A stretch of 64,000 bases of DNA from contig OY725496.1 of the NCBI GenBank assembly GCA_963281255.1, positions 2,790,001 to 2,854,000 on the forward strand. Direction: 5' to 3'. The notes under the pieces are model-generated. The model saw only the letters and a list, made by a program, of their open reading frames with translations. It was not told where the DNA came from and did not search any database. The DNA comes from Aphrocallistes beatrix. Taxonomy: Eukaryota; Porifera; Hexactinellida; Sceptrulophora; Aphrocallistidae. A program made the translations under genes and the position numbers. Of the stretch, positions 42,962-54,336 are shown piece after piece (the first letter of the stretch is position 1; every line of letters begins with the position of its first letter).

Positions 42962-45407
42962 TTATAAACCTTTCAGCCTGGTAAATTGAACTATCCTCAA
43001 TCTTGACTTTAGGGACATTAAAAAAACCTTATCCCAGTTTAAATGGATTGAGCACCATTCATATAATTGTAAAGGAGTTAAAATATGACCAGATGTTGTA
43101 GCTCTCAAGATCGCATTTGCAGCTTCTCTCTTCACTGTCCCACCAATTCCATCACAAGCATTTTTCCCATGGGAAGTTGCAAAGAATGCCATTTTGCATC
43201 TAGTCCGAAATCATCACGGTGATTGCAGATATTTTTATAATTTTTGTATTGTGAAGCTGCGCCATCGGTGAAGTAGTATATTTTGGAAAGCTTATGAGAA
43301 ATATGAGTTGTTAAATACTGGAGCACAACCTTAATAAAGCAATGAACTGAAACTGCATCGATTACACAAAAACTGGTATTGCACAGTTGACCATCATCTC
43401 CTCAATAATATATGGCAAAAGGATGTAGTGTGGCTTGTGAGTTATTCCAATTGAATCCCTGAACTGCATCTTGAAGAGGTGCCTGCATTTGTCAGAATTT
43501 TGAAGTTGTCATTTGTTAGAATTATCTCAACTGTCACTTGTTAGAATCGTTTTCTAGACTACTGTCACTTGTTAGAATCGTTTTTCTAGACTACCGTCAC
43601 TTGTTAGAATCATTTTCTAGACTACTGTCACTTGTTAGAATCGTTTTTCTAGACTACTGTCACTTGTTAGAATTTAATAGCAGATATTTTCTAAGACATT
43701 TATTCTCTAGAAAACGTTTCTAACAAGTGACAGTTGATAATTCTAACAAATGACAACTTCAAAATTCTAACAAATGACGCTCCCCCATCTTGAACTATGA
43801 AGCTATAATTTTCATTAAAATCGAGAATAATGATGGCTTCATTAGGTTTTAAGATCTCTTTCAGATATTTCAAGTAGTTAGACTGATTTTTAGCGATAAA
43901 GTGATGTGTTGTTAATTTATCAATGTCTTGAACTAATATTTCCAATAATTCCGAGATCGGTTTGACTCTCTCTTCTAGCATTGTCCGATCAGTAGAAATC
44001 CATTGTTTAAAACAATAGGATCATCATTTTCAAAAAGATTCTGATCAAGCTTGGTTTCTAGAAAGGTTTGTAAACTTGTTATGCCTGGACAATCACCACA
44101 TCGATGTAGCATGCACAGTCTAGCATTCATAGAACAAACCAGTTGCTCAAATAGATCGTGGTACGTAACCTTTTCTGAAAATGGCAAAGCAGCAATAATT
44201 AGTTTCACGTTTTGATGTATCTTACATACACAAACAGAATGCGTACCACGGGCTCCCACAGTGATGCAGTTTTTTGGTCTAGTTTCACAGAATTTTGATA
44301 TACCAATTTGAATTTTCCTTCTTAAAATTTCTATACAATTCATTTAAATTCATCAATAAGAGCCTTTTTTTGTTTGTGAACTCGAGAATTACCTACTTTT
44401 ATAGAAACATATTTTTACCTGTTAAAGTTCGGAATATTTCTTCACTTTCGTAGTAGTGCTTTATTATTTCAATGGTATCATTCGTGATGCTTCTTCACAT
44501 TTAGCAGGAAGCTCTGATAATATCCCCTCTTCTGGTTTCAGCTTCCGTACTTCTTTGACCATATAAGTGGTAACTCCAAAATAACTCTTAGTTTTCTCAA
44601 TGCGCCAGGTGGATGGCGCCAGTGTTAAGAGTTGTACACACTGCTTTTTCGAAGTCGACTGCATTTTATCTTTAATTAAGCTGAGAATTTCATCAAAATC
44701 TTTACATTTTTCACAGTAAGGTTTGGAAATAGGAGGCAACATAGTATCATCTTGGCTAATGCCGAATATACGTGAGATGTTTTGATCCGCTGCTGAATGG
44801 ATTTATTTCACCTTTTTCCTGCCATAAGCAATTTTATCTCAATTATTAGTTCTCCCTAAATCTAGAGGTGAACATCCTAGTACAATAATTCCAGTATTTA
44901 TGCGTTGTAATTCAATGTCTCGATCATAAAATGAATCATCGTATCATCATTTTTATCTTCTAGATTCAGCTGGATTTGGTCAGTAGGTTGTGAAATTCGC
45001 AAAGAAAATTTATCGAAGCAATGATAGCACAACCTTTGACCTGGCTTTATAGTAAACTCATTTGTTGTTGGGATGATATTGTTTAGAGCGTCTGCTAATG
45101 AAGTATTGAGAGTTTTAGGGGAATTTGTTTACTATTTTTTGTTGTGAAACTGCCATGGGTCACAGCAAGCTAACTGCCAACTAGAATACTTTGAGATATA
45201 AACTTGTTCATGATGAAGACAGATTGTATCAATTTCTGGTGTAAAGATGTGACCAGCTCTGATCTCCAAAAGATGTATTGCATCATTATCGAGATCAGAT
45301 ATTTTCTTAAGGCCTTGTTTTCTAACATATTTCGTTTGGGGACAATTTTCGAAAAATTTTACCAACAGAATACCCTGGAATATCCATATTGCTTTAGACA
45401 AGGACAA
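42962..45407 (-). pseudogene. Decayed gene of a dispersed metazoan family
   Basis: Fragments in N-to-C order: 45407-45132 (ICLHHE, CCDPWQFHNKK), 44742-44464 (LLTLAPSTWRIEKTKSYFGV), 44343-43975 (ISKFCETRPKNCITVGARGT, HSVCVCKIHQNVKL, MLHRCGDCPG), 43981-43790 (IAKNQSNYLKYLKE, LDFNENYSFIVQD), then beyond a foldback insertion AVQGFNWNNSQATLHPF and YYFTDGAASQYKNYKN, and 43192-42962 (FFATSHGKNACDGIGGTVKR). I know this order from multi-copy uncharacterised invertebrate proteins; their function is unknown to me. The D/E-bearing blocks (LDFxENY, FTDGAASQ, HGKxACDG) look like a nuclease or transposase core, which is inference. Frameshifts, stops and the insertion make this copy inactive. Confidence 0.7.
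43476..43785. mobile_element. Foldback element with 9-bp target duplication
   Basis: CATCTTGAA flanks both sides (43467-43475 and 43786-43794). Ends read GAGGTGCCTGCATTTGTCAG and GGGGAGCGTCATTTGTTAGA (opposite strand). The left arm holds about five ~32-bp tandem units (CTGTCACTTGTTAGAATCG). Removing it restores the interrupted reading frame (VQD then AVQGF). The 9-bp duplication fits Mutator-type mobilisation. Confidence 0.9.
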
Positions 45408-45619
45408 ATTGTATAAATCTGAATTATCAATGATTACAGTTTAGCATAATTATACGACGACACCAAAGTATTTATGTTATTACAATACTTATGACAATCT
45501 TTCATCATCTGCAAAGTAGTGCAGCTGGAATTTGATCTCGAAATAGTAATCACATTTGGCAAGTTTTACATAACAACATAAACTTGCCATGCTATGCGAA
45601 ATAAACTGAACCCTTAGAT
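45408..45619. repeat. Diverged direct repeat flanking the hAT element
   Basis: ATTACAATACTT..., CATTTGGCAAGTTTT at 45478-45575 is echoed at 46769-46850 (ATTACAATACTT, CATTTGACAAGTTTT). The two copies are about 75% alike by eye. Confidence 0.55.
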
Positions 45620-45741
45620 CAGGGGTTCTTAACCGAAACAATCATGTTACCCCCTTGCGAAATTTCAAGACATCCTTCCCCTCCCCCTGACTTATTAACA
45701 TTAAATTGTATTATAATATTCTTTAACCAACGGTCTGAATA

Positions 45742-45855
45742 TTAGAGTATACCGTGTATTTATCTAATATTCTATATTCTAGTATACCGCGTATTTATCT
45801 AATATTATATATTCTAGTATACCGTGTATTTATCTAATATCCTATATTCTAGTAG
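45742..45855. repeat. ~38-bp tandem repeat, three copies
   Basis: Unit containing AGTATACCGTGTATTTATCT; located inside the hAT element, in its subterminal DNA. Confidence 0.85.
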
Positions 45856-45858
45856 ATT

Positions 45859-46430
45859 CTAGAAGATTCTAGTATTAGCATTTTGTTGCCCTTTGTCAAC
45901 CAACGAACTTTTTCTGGTAGAGTTTGGTGATGAAGTGATTTTCAACAGAACTTGACTCTTGATATTATCAGCCATATCACAAATCCGTGATGCGACAGTA
46001 TCATTTGACAAAGATACATCTCTTATCTTGTTGTAGGCTTCTTTGCCGAACAAAATCTGCGCGCACTCTAAAAAACACGGTTTTATCAGAGTTTCTACTA
46101 TTGTGTGAGGTTTTTTATTTTTTGCAATTTGGTATGAAATAGCTTAAGATGCGTGGACAATAGCTTTGGTTGCCTTCCGAAAAGTTCCACTGGAGTCTAG
46201 TTTTACTCTTTTCAAACTTTCTAATTTGTTTCAAAGAATTGGCGACATTTTTTTTTGTGCTCAGGATGAATGTTTTCAAGATGTTGTTTAAGCTGAAATG
46301 GCTCTATGGAACTATTGGAAAGCGTTTTCAAACACAGAACACATTGCGGGAGTTGAACTCCATTTTTATCAAGACATGAAAATCCATAGTTTACGTAACT
46401 GTCGTGGTAGGTTCTTTTTTTGGACATCAC
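45859..46430 (-). pseudogene. ZBED5-like hAT transposase N-terminal remnant
   Basis: 46430-46221 encodes SKKRTYHDSYVNYGFSCLD, then a BED-type finger: QCVLCLKTLSNSS, LKQHLENIHPEH. 46053-45859 continues with FGKEAYNKIRDVSLSNDTVA and RICDMADNIKSQVL, as in ZBED5/FAM200 proteins. The catalytic core is deleted, so it cannot transpose itself. Confidence 0.85.
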
Positions 46431-46873
46431 AAAGAATCTGACTGGAGATAAAATAGTGTACTAATATAGCTAGCAAAACAAAAAATAAGTATTATCTCTA
46501 ATTCCAGTTAAATTCTTAAAAATACGTTGTTAATTCAGAGAGAATTCATAATTATGCAATAATTATCAAAGCATAAATTGATTAAAAGGCTATTGAACAG
46601 ATTACTTGTATATTTTGGTCACCTTTTGTAAATATTTATGTAATTTTACTTTGTGCAGATATTATAAGGTTTACCCAATTTGATAAATAATTTCATAAAA
46701 AAATCCTCCAAATTCCCACCTAGGGGGGAATTCCCCTCGGTTAAGAACCCCTGCCTTAGATGGATTACTATTACAATACTTCATTATATGCAAAGTTGTG
46801 CAGATGAAATTTTTTCCCGAAATAGAAACTACATTTGACAAGTTTTGGATGGTAACGAAACGTTACCATGCTA

Positions 46874-48355
46874 TCCTTACTATTAAAACTCGATTGTTGT
46901 ATATTTATATATATACAAGCGCGCTTCGCTTGCTTGCGCTGCGCGGCTAGCGGACACTTTGTGTCCGCCAAAAACTCCTTTCAGTCGCCTGAGGTCACAT
47001 TGGTTAATTATAAGGGAGATAGCATCTATAAATATGTCCATCTTAGGGTTAAAATCGATATCACTGAAAAAAACACCAAATTTGTCAATTTTAAAATATT
47101 TAATATATAATGATGACGTCATAACAGAGTGTTGAGTCATCATTTTTGATGATAGTTGCAACATATTTGAGATATGTTAGTATACAGATTCTATTAAAAT
47201 TTCAGCCTTCTATCTCCTATAATGGCTGAGTTATACTCGAATAATTGTGTTGCTTAACTTTTAAAAATGTGACAATGACGTCGTAATTCCATGATGAGTC
47301 GACATTTTGCTATGAGCTCAGAACTTACTGGAGCCATATCCAAAAGACTCCGACATGCCAAAAATTAGCTTCTATAACCGGCAGTTTCTTCAATCAATTC
47401 GTTACAGATATATATATATATATACACAAATATATATATACAAGCGCGCTTCGCTTGCTTGCGCTGCGCGGCTGGCGGACACTTTGTGCCCGCCAGAGGC
47501 TCCCTTTGGTCGCCTGGAGGTGACATTAGTTAATTCAATGGGATATATCATCTCTAAATATGTCCATCTTAGTTTTAAAATCGATATCACTCGAAAAAAC
47601 ACCAAATTTGTCAATTTTTAAAAAATTGATGAGTAATGATGACGTCATAGCAGAGTGATGAATCATCATTTTTTGATGATAGTTGCATCATATGTGAGGT
47701 ATGTTAGTATAGTATACAGAGTCTATTAAAATTTCAGCGTTCTATCTCCTATAATGGCTGAGTTATTCCCAAATAACTGTGTTGCTTAACTTTTAAAAAT
47801 GTGACAATGACGTCATAATTCTATGATGAGTCGACATTTTCGTCTGAGCTCAGAACTTACTGGAGCCATAGCCAAAAGACTCCCACATGCCAAAAATTAG
47901 CCTTCTGCGCCAGGCAGTTCCAGTAATTTCTGAGCTCAGACCAAAATGTCGACTCATCATGGAATTATGACGTCATTGTCACATTTTCAAAAGTTAAGCA
48001 ACACAGTTATTCGGGCATAACTCAGCCATTATAGGAGATAGAAGGCTGAAATTTTAATAGCGATGCGACTTTCATCAAAAAATGATGACTCATCACTTTG
48101 TTATGACGTCATCATTACGCATCAAAAAATTTGAAATTGACATTTTGGTGATTTTTCGAGTGAAATCGGTTTAAACACAAAGATGGACATATTTATAGAT
48201 GTTATCTTCATTATAATTAACCAATGTCACCTCCAGGCGACCGAAGGGAGCCTCCGGCGGACACTAAGTGTCCGCCAGCCGCGCTGCGCAAGCAAGCGAA
48301 GCGCGCTTGTATATATAGTATATACAAACAATAATTGAGTTTTAATAGTAAGGAT
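46874..48355. mobile_element. Cluster of three repeat A copies between A-type ends
   Basis: ATCCTTACTATTAAAACTCG (46874) opens and GAGTTTTAATAGTAAGGAT (48337-48355) closes the cluster. Inside are minus copies 46915-47420 and 47440-47917 and a plus copy 47925-48313. The last two meet head to head at GGCAGTTCCAGTAATTTC, losing both 5' ends, so they form an inverted repeat of about 390 bp. Confidence 0.8.
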
Positions 48356-50723
48356 CACAGAGTGATTTTTTGATCAAAATACTCGAAATAATTGCGCGCA
48401 AAAGTTATTACCATAAATATATTCTATATACCTAAGTAAATTAATATTACTATATAAAATCTTTCCAACGGTGGGAATTCTTGAAATATGACACCTAACG
48501 TCTGGACACGTCCGGAACCCTTTGGACGAAAATGACCGTCTTGAAATTTTTGTATCCCCTTGATTTTTCGCTTCTTTTAGGTATACTAAAAGCTTTCTAA
48601 TCGAGATATATGTTCACTGCTAACTCTAATTGTCATAAATACGAATATATCGATAATGGAATATACCCGGTGTGTCATTGTATTTTCTCATAAGATTGGA
48701 GTTCACTCGACTATTTTTTTGTTAATTGAATTTATGCACTAGTTGTATGCTATCAATCGTGTTAATTATTAATTAAACCGTAGTATTTCATGGCATTCTT
48801 GAGTAAATTCGAATTGAAATAAGAGTTGTGGTACAGTGTGAGTTGTTACAAAGTGTTTTACTTCATATCTTGTTTAAAAAATATCGTCCACAATAGTGTA
48901 CAAGCCCGCTTCGCTTGCATTGAGCTGCGGGGCTGGCGAACACTTTGTGTTCGCCAGAGGCGCACTTCGGACGCCTGGGGTCACATTGATTAATTATTAG
49001 GGAGATAGCATCTCTAGATACCTCTGTCCTACTGCTATAATCGATATCGCACGAAAAATCATCAATTTTATCAATTTTTAAAATTGAATGCGTAATGATG
49101 ACGTCATAACAGAGTAATGAGTTATCATTTTTGGATGATAGTTGTATTACTTGTGAGGCATATTAATATACATATTCTATTAAAATTTCAGCCTTCTATC
49201 CCCTAAAAAGGGTGAGTTATGATTGAAAAACTAAAATTTCTAATTATTAAAAAGGTGACAATGATGTCATGATTCCATGATGAGTTGACTTTTTCATCAG
49301 AAGTCTGAACTTAGTGGATCCATAGCCAAAAGACTCCCACATGCCATAATCAGCTTTCTGTGCCCGGCAGTTTATTCGATCAATTCGTTACGGATATATA
49401 TACTTGTATATACATATATGGTGTATTTACATTATTCGAGTTTTAATAGTAAAGACAGTCGATTATATATATACAGTCGACTACGCTTAATAGGAACCAC
49501 TGTTTAATCGGGTCAACCGCTTAATCGGGCCACTTGTGACAGGACCGAAATAGCTCTCACGCATAGAAGCTAATGCAGAATATTTTTGGTTAATAGGGTT
49601 TTCCGCTTAATCGTTAAAATGTCAAAAGGTCTTCTGGCCGATGTGACCCTAATAATTATTAATTAAGCGGAGTCGACTGTCTTTACTATTAAAACTCGAA
49701 TAATGTAAATACACCATATATGTATATACAAGTATATATATCTGTAATTAATTGATTGAAGAAACTGCCAGACACAGAAAGCTGATTTTGGCATGTGGGA
49801 GTCTTTTGGCTATGGATCCACGAAGTTCAGACCTCTGATGAAAATGTCAACTCATCATGGAATTATGACATCATTGTCACCTTTTAATAATTAGAAATTT
49901 TAGTTTTTCAATCATAACTCATCCATTTTAGGGGATAGAAGGCTGAAGTTTTAATAGAATGTGCATATTAATAAACCTCACATATGATACTACTATCATC
50001 CAAAAATGATGACTCATTACTCTGTTATGACGTCATAATTACGCATTAAACTTTAAAAATTGACAAATTTGGTGATTTTTTGTGCGATATCGATCATAGC
50101 AGTAGGACAGAGGTATCTAGAGATGCTATCTCCCTAATAATTAATCAATGTGACCCCAGGTAAGCGAAGCGCGCTTGTATACTATTATGGACGATATTTT
50201 TGAAACAAGATATGAAGTTAATCACTTTTGTAACAACTCACACTGTACCACAACTCTTATTTCAATTCGAATTTACTCAAGAATGCCATGAAATACTACG
50301 GTTTAATTAATAATTAACACGATTGATAGCATACAACTAGTGCATAAATTCAATTAACAAAAAAATAGTCGAGTGAACTCCAATCTTATGAGAAAATACA
50401 ATGACACACCGGGTATACTCCATTATCGATATATTCGTATTTATGACAATTAGAGTTAGCAAAGAACATATATCTCGATTAGAAAGCTTTTAGTATACCT
50501 AAAAGAAGCGAAAAATCAAGGAGTTACAAAAATTTCAAGACGGTCATTTTCGTCCAAAGGGTTCCGAACGCGTCCGGACGATAGGTGTCATATTTCAAGA
50601 ATTCCCACCGTTGGAAAGCTTTTATATAGTAATATTAATTTACTTAGGTATATAGAATATATTTATGGTGATAACCTTTGCGCGCAATTATTTCGAGTAT
50701 TTTGATCAAAAAATCATTCTGTG
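48356..50723. repeat. 2.4-kb giant palindrome
   Basis: CACAGAGTGATTTTTTGATC at the left and CACAGAATGATTTTTTGATC on the opposite strand at the right start arms of about 1.1 and 1.05 kb, alike almost throughout by eye. GGAT adjoins both ends, a possible 4-bp duplication. Each arm holds a repeat A copy (48899-49460 and 49680-50187). The right copy lacks the hairpin-bearing part of its tip. The spacer is a pogo-like MITE. Confidence 0.85.
49467..49672. mobile_element. pogo-like MITE at the palindrome centre
   Basis: CAGTCGACTACGCTTAATAG at the left and CAGTCGACTCCGCTTAATTA on the opposite strand at the right. A solo end is at 3255. Confidence 0.75.
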
Positions 50724-50730
50724 GGATATA

Positions 50731-51200
50731 TATATATATATCTGTAACGAATTGATTGAAGAAACTGCCTGGCGCAGAAGGCTGATTTTTGGCATGTGGG
50801 AGTCTTTTTGCAATGGCTCCAGTAAGTTCTGAGTTCAGTGCAAAATGTCGACTCATTATGGAATTATGACGTCATTGTCACATTTTTAAAAGTTAAGCAA
50901 CACAGTTATTCGGGCATAACTCAGCCATTATAGGAGATAGAAGGCTGAAATTGTAATAGAATTTGTACACTAACATAGTTCACATATGATGCGACTTTCA
51001 TCAAAAAATGATGATTCATCACTTTGTCATGACGTCATCATTACGCATCAAAAATTGTAAAATTGACAAATTTGGTGATTTTTCGAGTGAAATCGATTTT
51101 AACACTAAGATGGACATATTTAGAGATGTTATCTCCCTTATGATTAACCAATGTGACCCCAGGCGACCGCGCAGCACAAGCAAACGATGCGCGCTTGTTT
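50731..51200 (+). mobile_element. Repeat A copy with shortened tip
   Basis: Runs from TGTAACGAATTGATTGAAG to GCGATGCGCGCTTGT. The hairpin palindromes are deleted: GGCGACC passes straight to GCGCAGCACAAGC. Both CREs intact (CATGACGTCATC, TATGACGTCATTG). Confidence 0.8.
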
Positions 51201-51585
51201 GTATAAACAGGACAATATATTAACTATTTTGCCAATAGAAAGCTAGACATATTGATAACTAAAGAAATTAAGAAGATAATCGTTTTGCAATATTAGGAAA
51301 AAAGATTAATTAGTACTTGTACAAATACTTCTAATATATAATATAAGTGATAAAAACCCACACAAAGTTCAACTACAATTCCCACAACTGGAGAAAGTAT
51401 ATCTATATAACTGTAGGACTAAGAAATAGAAACAAATATCAATTATTTCAGAGTTCTTCATTCGTAGGCATCAGGAAAATTTGAAAAATTTTAACAATTA
51501 AAATTTGGAATGATTTAAATTGGTTGGAATTTAACAGTAAAAGAACTGATGTAAGCCATGAAATTTAGCAGGAAGAATGTACATA
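51201..51585. other. Spacer, nothing recognised
   Basis: AT-rich, no ORF above background and no repeat terminus before the mariner end. Confidence 0.4.
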
Positions 51586-51740
51586 CTACGGGCGTTCAAT
51601 AAGTTCTCGGCCCTACCCTCTTATTATGTCTGTAGTGCAATTGAAACCAAGTATTTGTATTAATAATGAACCTTAGACGATTCTCTATTCAGATCCACTT
51701 CATTTCAAAACCTACTATATTTAGTTTCCAAATTATAGCC

Positions 51741-51885
51741 TACAAGCGCGCTTCGCTTGCTTGCGCTGCGCGGCTGGCGTACACTTTGTGTCCGCCGGAG
51801 GCTCCCTTCGGTCGCCTGAGGTCACATTGGTTATTTATAAGGGAGATAACATCTCAAAATACGTCTGTCCTACTGTTATATAATC
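51741..51885 (-). mobile_element. Repeat A, left part, inside mariner
   Basis: Tip TACAAGCGCGCTTCGCTTGC to TACTGTTATATAATC. It continues at 55108 (GATATCGCAAAG...), so one A copy was split by repeat B. Confidence 0.85.
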
Positions 51886-52232
51886 TACAAGCGCGCTTCG
51901 CTTGCTTGCGCTGCGCGGCATTCGGACACCTCGTGTCCGCAGAGTCGCCCTGCGGGCGCCTGGAGTTACTCAATCTAAACTATTTTTTTAATTTTTTTCC
52001 ATTATATATATATTGTAAACAAAGGTCAACGAATAATTTTTCATATGGATCCGAAAATATGATATTCGAAATCTACACTCCTGAAAACCCCATGTCAACC
52101 GTTGAAAGCAAGTTTCTAGCATATTTTTGAGATTTGTTTACATTATGTATCTATTGTAAACAAAAGTAAACAAATTAATCATCAAACTTACTCGAAAATA
52201 TTATATTCGAAATCTATACCTCTGAAAACCCC

Positions 52233-54140
52233 ATGTCAACCGTTGGAAGCAAATCTCTTAGTTTCTCGCTTAATTTGGTCACTTGTTTACTTTATGTATC
52301 GATTGTAAACAAAAGTAAACAAATAATTTATCATATCGATCTGAAAATATGTAAGGCTAACTCACTTCTCGGCTTACGCCAGCAACAGGTCCTACCACCT
52401 CATGCTGATAAGGCTGCTCTTTCTCAGGAACTCGCCAACTTCTTTGTTCTTAAGGTAGATAACATCCGTTCCACCATTGATTCAAGTGCATCGTCGTCTT
52501 CCGTTACCCCCTCAGATAATTCAAACAGCGAATCCCAACATACTTTCCACCAATTCAAAGAATTATCTGAGGAAGAAATTGTTTCCCTTGTTTCCTCTGC
52601 TCCTAATAAATCTTGCATCCTCGATCCTATCCCAGCATTCTTGGTCAAATCATCTCTACCCATCCTAGCGCCCATCCTTACGAAAATCGTAAATGGTTCC
52701 CTCTCCACTGGTCATTTTCCTTCTCCCTGGAAGCGCGCCATCATCTTACCCAAACTTAAAAGACCAAATCTTGATCCCATCTTCTCTAACTATCGTCCAC
52801 TTAGCAATCTTTCTTTCATTTCTAAGATCACTGAGAGGGCCGCTTCCATCCAGGTCGTGAATCATCTTACATTACATGATCTCTTCCCCGGGACGCAGTC
52901 TGCCTATCGTAAACACCACAGTACGGAGACTGCACTCCTGAAGGTCACAAACGACATCCTCCTCAGCATGAATCGCCAACACGTATCTCTTCTGGTTCTT
53001 CTTGATCTTAGTTCAGCCTTCGACACCGTCGACCATACCATCTTACTCAACCGTCTCCAGTCTCATTTCGGCATTTGCGGCTCTTCTCTGTCCTGGTTTG
53101 AATCTTACCTCTCTGGTAGGACTCAATTCGTCTCGATTAAGGGTTCTAATTCCTCCAATATCCCGGTCCAACACGGAGTTCCTCAGGGTTCTTGTCTTGG
53201 TCCGCTTCTCTTTAGCCTCTATACTAGTCCTCTATTCGACCTCATTAGGTCCCACCTCCCCGACATGCACTGCTATGCCGACGATACTCAGGTCTATCTT
53301 TCTTTTAAACCCGGTTCCATCTCTTCTGAAGAATCTGCTTTTTCCGCCATCCAATCTTGCATCTCCGCGATCCGTTCCTGGCTCCTCACCAACAAGTTGC
53401 TTATCAATGACACCAAGACTGAGTTCCTTATAATAGGGACTCGTCAACAACTATCTAAGGTTCAAACTGATAGCATCTCTGTTGGTGAGTCGAGAATCTC
53501 TTCTTCCAAAGAAGTAAGGAATCTTGGAACTTGGCTCGACAATACCCTCTCAATGTCTACTCAGGTCAGCAAAGTTGCCTCCTCCTGCTTCTATTACATC
53601 TATAACATCCGGCGTATTAGAAAGTATCTCTCTAGGGAAGTCTGTGAAACTCTTGTCAATTCTCTTATCACATCTCGTCTTGATTATTGTAACAGTCTCT
53701 TGTATGGTTGCCCCTCATCCCTCTTAGCTCGACTCCAGCGAGTCCAGAACAGTGCAGCCAGGCTTATCTACAATGTCTCTCGTACCTTTTCGTCATCTCC
53801 TCTTCTTATTAACCTCCACTGGCTGCCTGTTAAACATCGTATCCTCTTCAAAATCCTCCTCATAACTTACAAAGCCATCCATTCTCTTGCTCCGGACTAT
53901 ATCATCCAGCTCATACAGGTTAAGTCATCCAATCGTACTCTACGATCATCCAACGCCATCCTCCTTGAGCATCCTACTATCAAATCTTCCAAAACTCTGG
54001 GTGATCGTGCATTCACTTTAGCTGCGCCTGTTGAGTGGAATCTTCTGCCTCCGAGCATTCGGAATGCCCCCTCACTTCTTCTCTTCAAAAAACTCTTGAA
54101 AACTCATCTTTTCCGTATCGCGCACGACACATCCACTTAA
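52233..54140 (+). CDS. LINE reverse transcriptase ORF (L2/CR1-like), 5'-truncated
   Basis: This enzyme copies LINE RNA at a nicked target. LINE sequence starts near 52352; the first ~40 residues of the open frame come from repeat B and are not native. RT blocks are in order: NYRPLSNLSFISKITERAAS, AYRKHHSTETALLKV, LLDLSSAFDTVDH, VPQGSCLGPLLFSLY, CYADDTQVYLSF with the catalytic YADD, and KTEFLIIGT. The C-terminal thumb and tail follow (SRLDYCNSLLYG, RLQRVQNSAARL). The frame is intact over about 595 residues, so the insertion is young or selected. The N-terminal endonuclease is absent. Its codon use is GC-richer than its surroundings. Confidence 0.9.
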   Translation: MSTVGSKSLSFSLNLVTCLLYVSIVNKSKQIIYHIDLKICKANSLLGLRQQQVLPPHADKAALSQELANFFVLKVDNIRSTIDSSASSSSVTPSDNSNSESQHTFHQFKELSEEEIVSLVSSAPNKSCILDPIPAFLVKSSLPILAPILTKIVNGSLSTGHFPSPWKRAIILPKLKRPNLDPIFSNYRPLSNLSFISKITERAASIQVVNHLTLHDLFPGTQSAYRKHHSTETALLKVTNDILLSMNRQHVSLLVLLDLSSAFDTVDHTILLNRLQSHFGICGSSLSWFESYLSGRTQFVSIKGSNSSNIPVQHGVPQGSCLGPLLFSLYTSPLFDLIRSHLPDMHCYADDTQVYLSFKPGSISSEESAFSAIQSCISAIRSWLLTNKLLINDTKTEFLIIGTRQQLSKVQTDSISVGESRISSSKEVRNLGTWLDNTLSMSTQVSKVASSCFYYIYNIRRIRKYLSREVCETLVNSLITSRLDYCNSLLYGCPSSLLARLQRVQNSAARLIYNVSRTFSSSPLLINLHWLPVKHRILFKILLITYKAIHSLAPDYIIQLIQVKSSNRTLRSSNAILLEHPTIKSSKTLGDRAFTLAAPVEWNLLPPSIRNAPSLLLFKKLLKTHLFRIAHDTST

Positions 54141-54336
54141 ATTAATTTCAATGCATATACATACCTTACAAGCATACATACACATACATACGCATACATA
54201 CACATACATACGCATACATACACATACATACATAACACACACCTACTTTTATTGAATTGTACAGCGCACTTGAACATATTAATATGGAATCTGCGCTATA
54301 TAAATGTATATTATTATTATTATTATTATAAATATA
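54141..54336 (+). repeat. LINE 3' UTR and microsatellite tail
   Basis: (CATA)n-type repeats at 54170-54236, the conserved-looking GCGCTATATAAATG block and a (TTA)n tail at 54309-54330, as found in L2/CR1-type LINEs. Confidence 0.8.

Larger units (their letters stand above)
45620..46753 (-). mobile_element. Buster-type hAT element, internally deleted
   Basis: Ends CAGGGGTTCTTAACC on both strands, and a perfect 8-bp duplication CCTTAGAT (45612-45619, 46754-46761). At 1134 bp it keeps only the first part of a transposase gene. Confidence 0.92.

Noticed and set aside
43500-43680. CRISPR-like array
   Set aside because: Tandem units without variable spacers inside a foldback element with a target duplication.
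45620-46753. Host ZBED5 gene
   Set aside because: It has hAT ends and a perfect 8-bp duplication and lacks the catalytic core, so it is a transposon remnant.
52424-53450. Minus-strand and alternative-frame ORFs over the LINE
   Set aside because: Shadows of the intact reverse-transcriptase frame.
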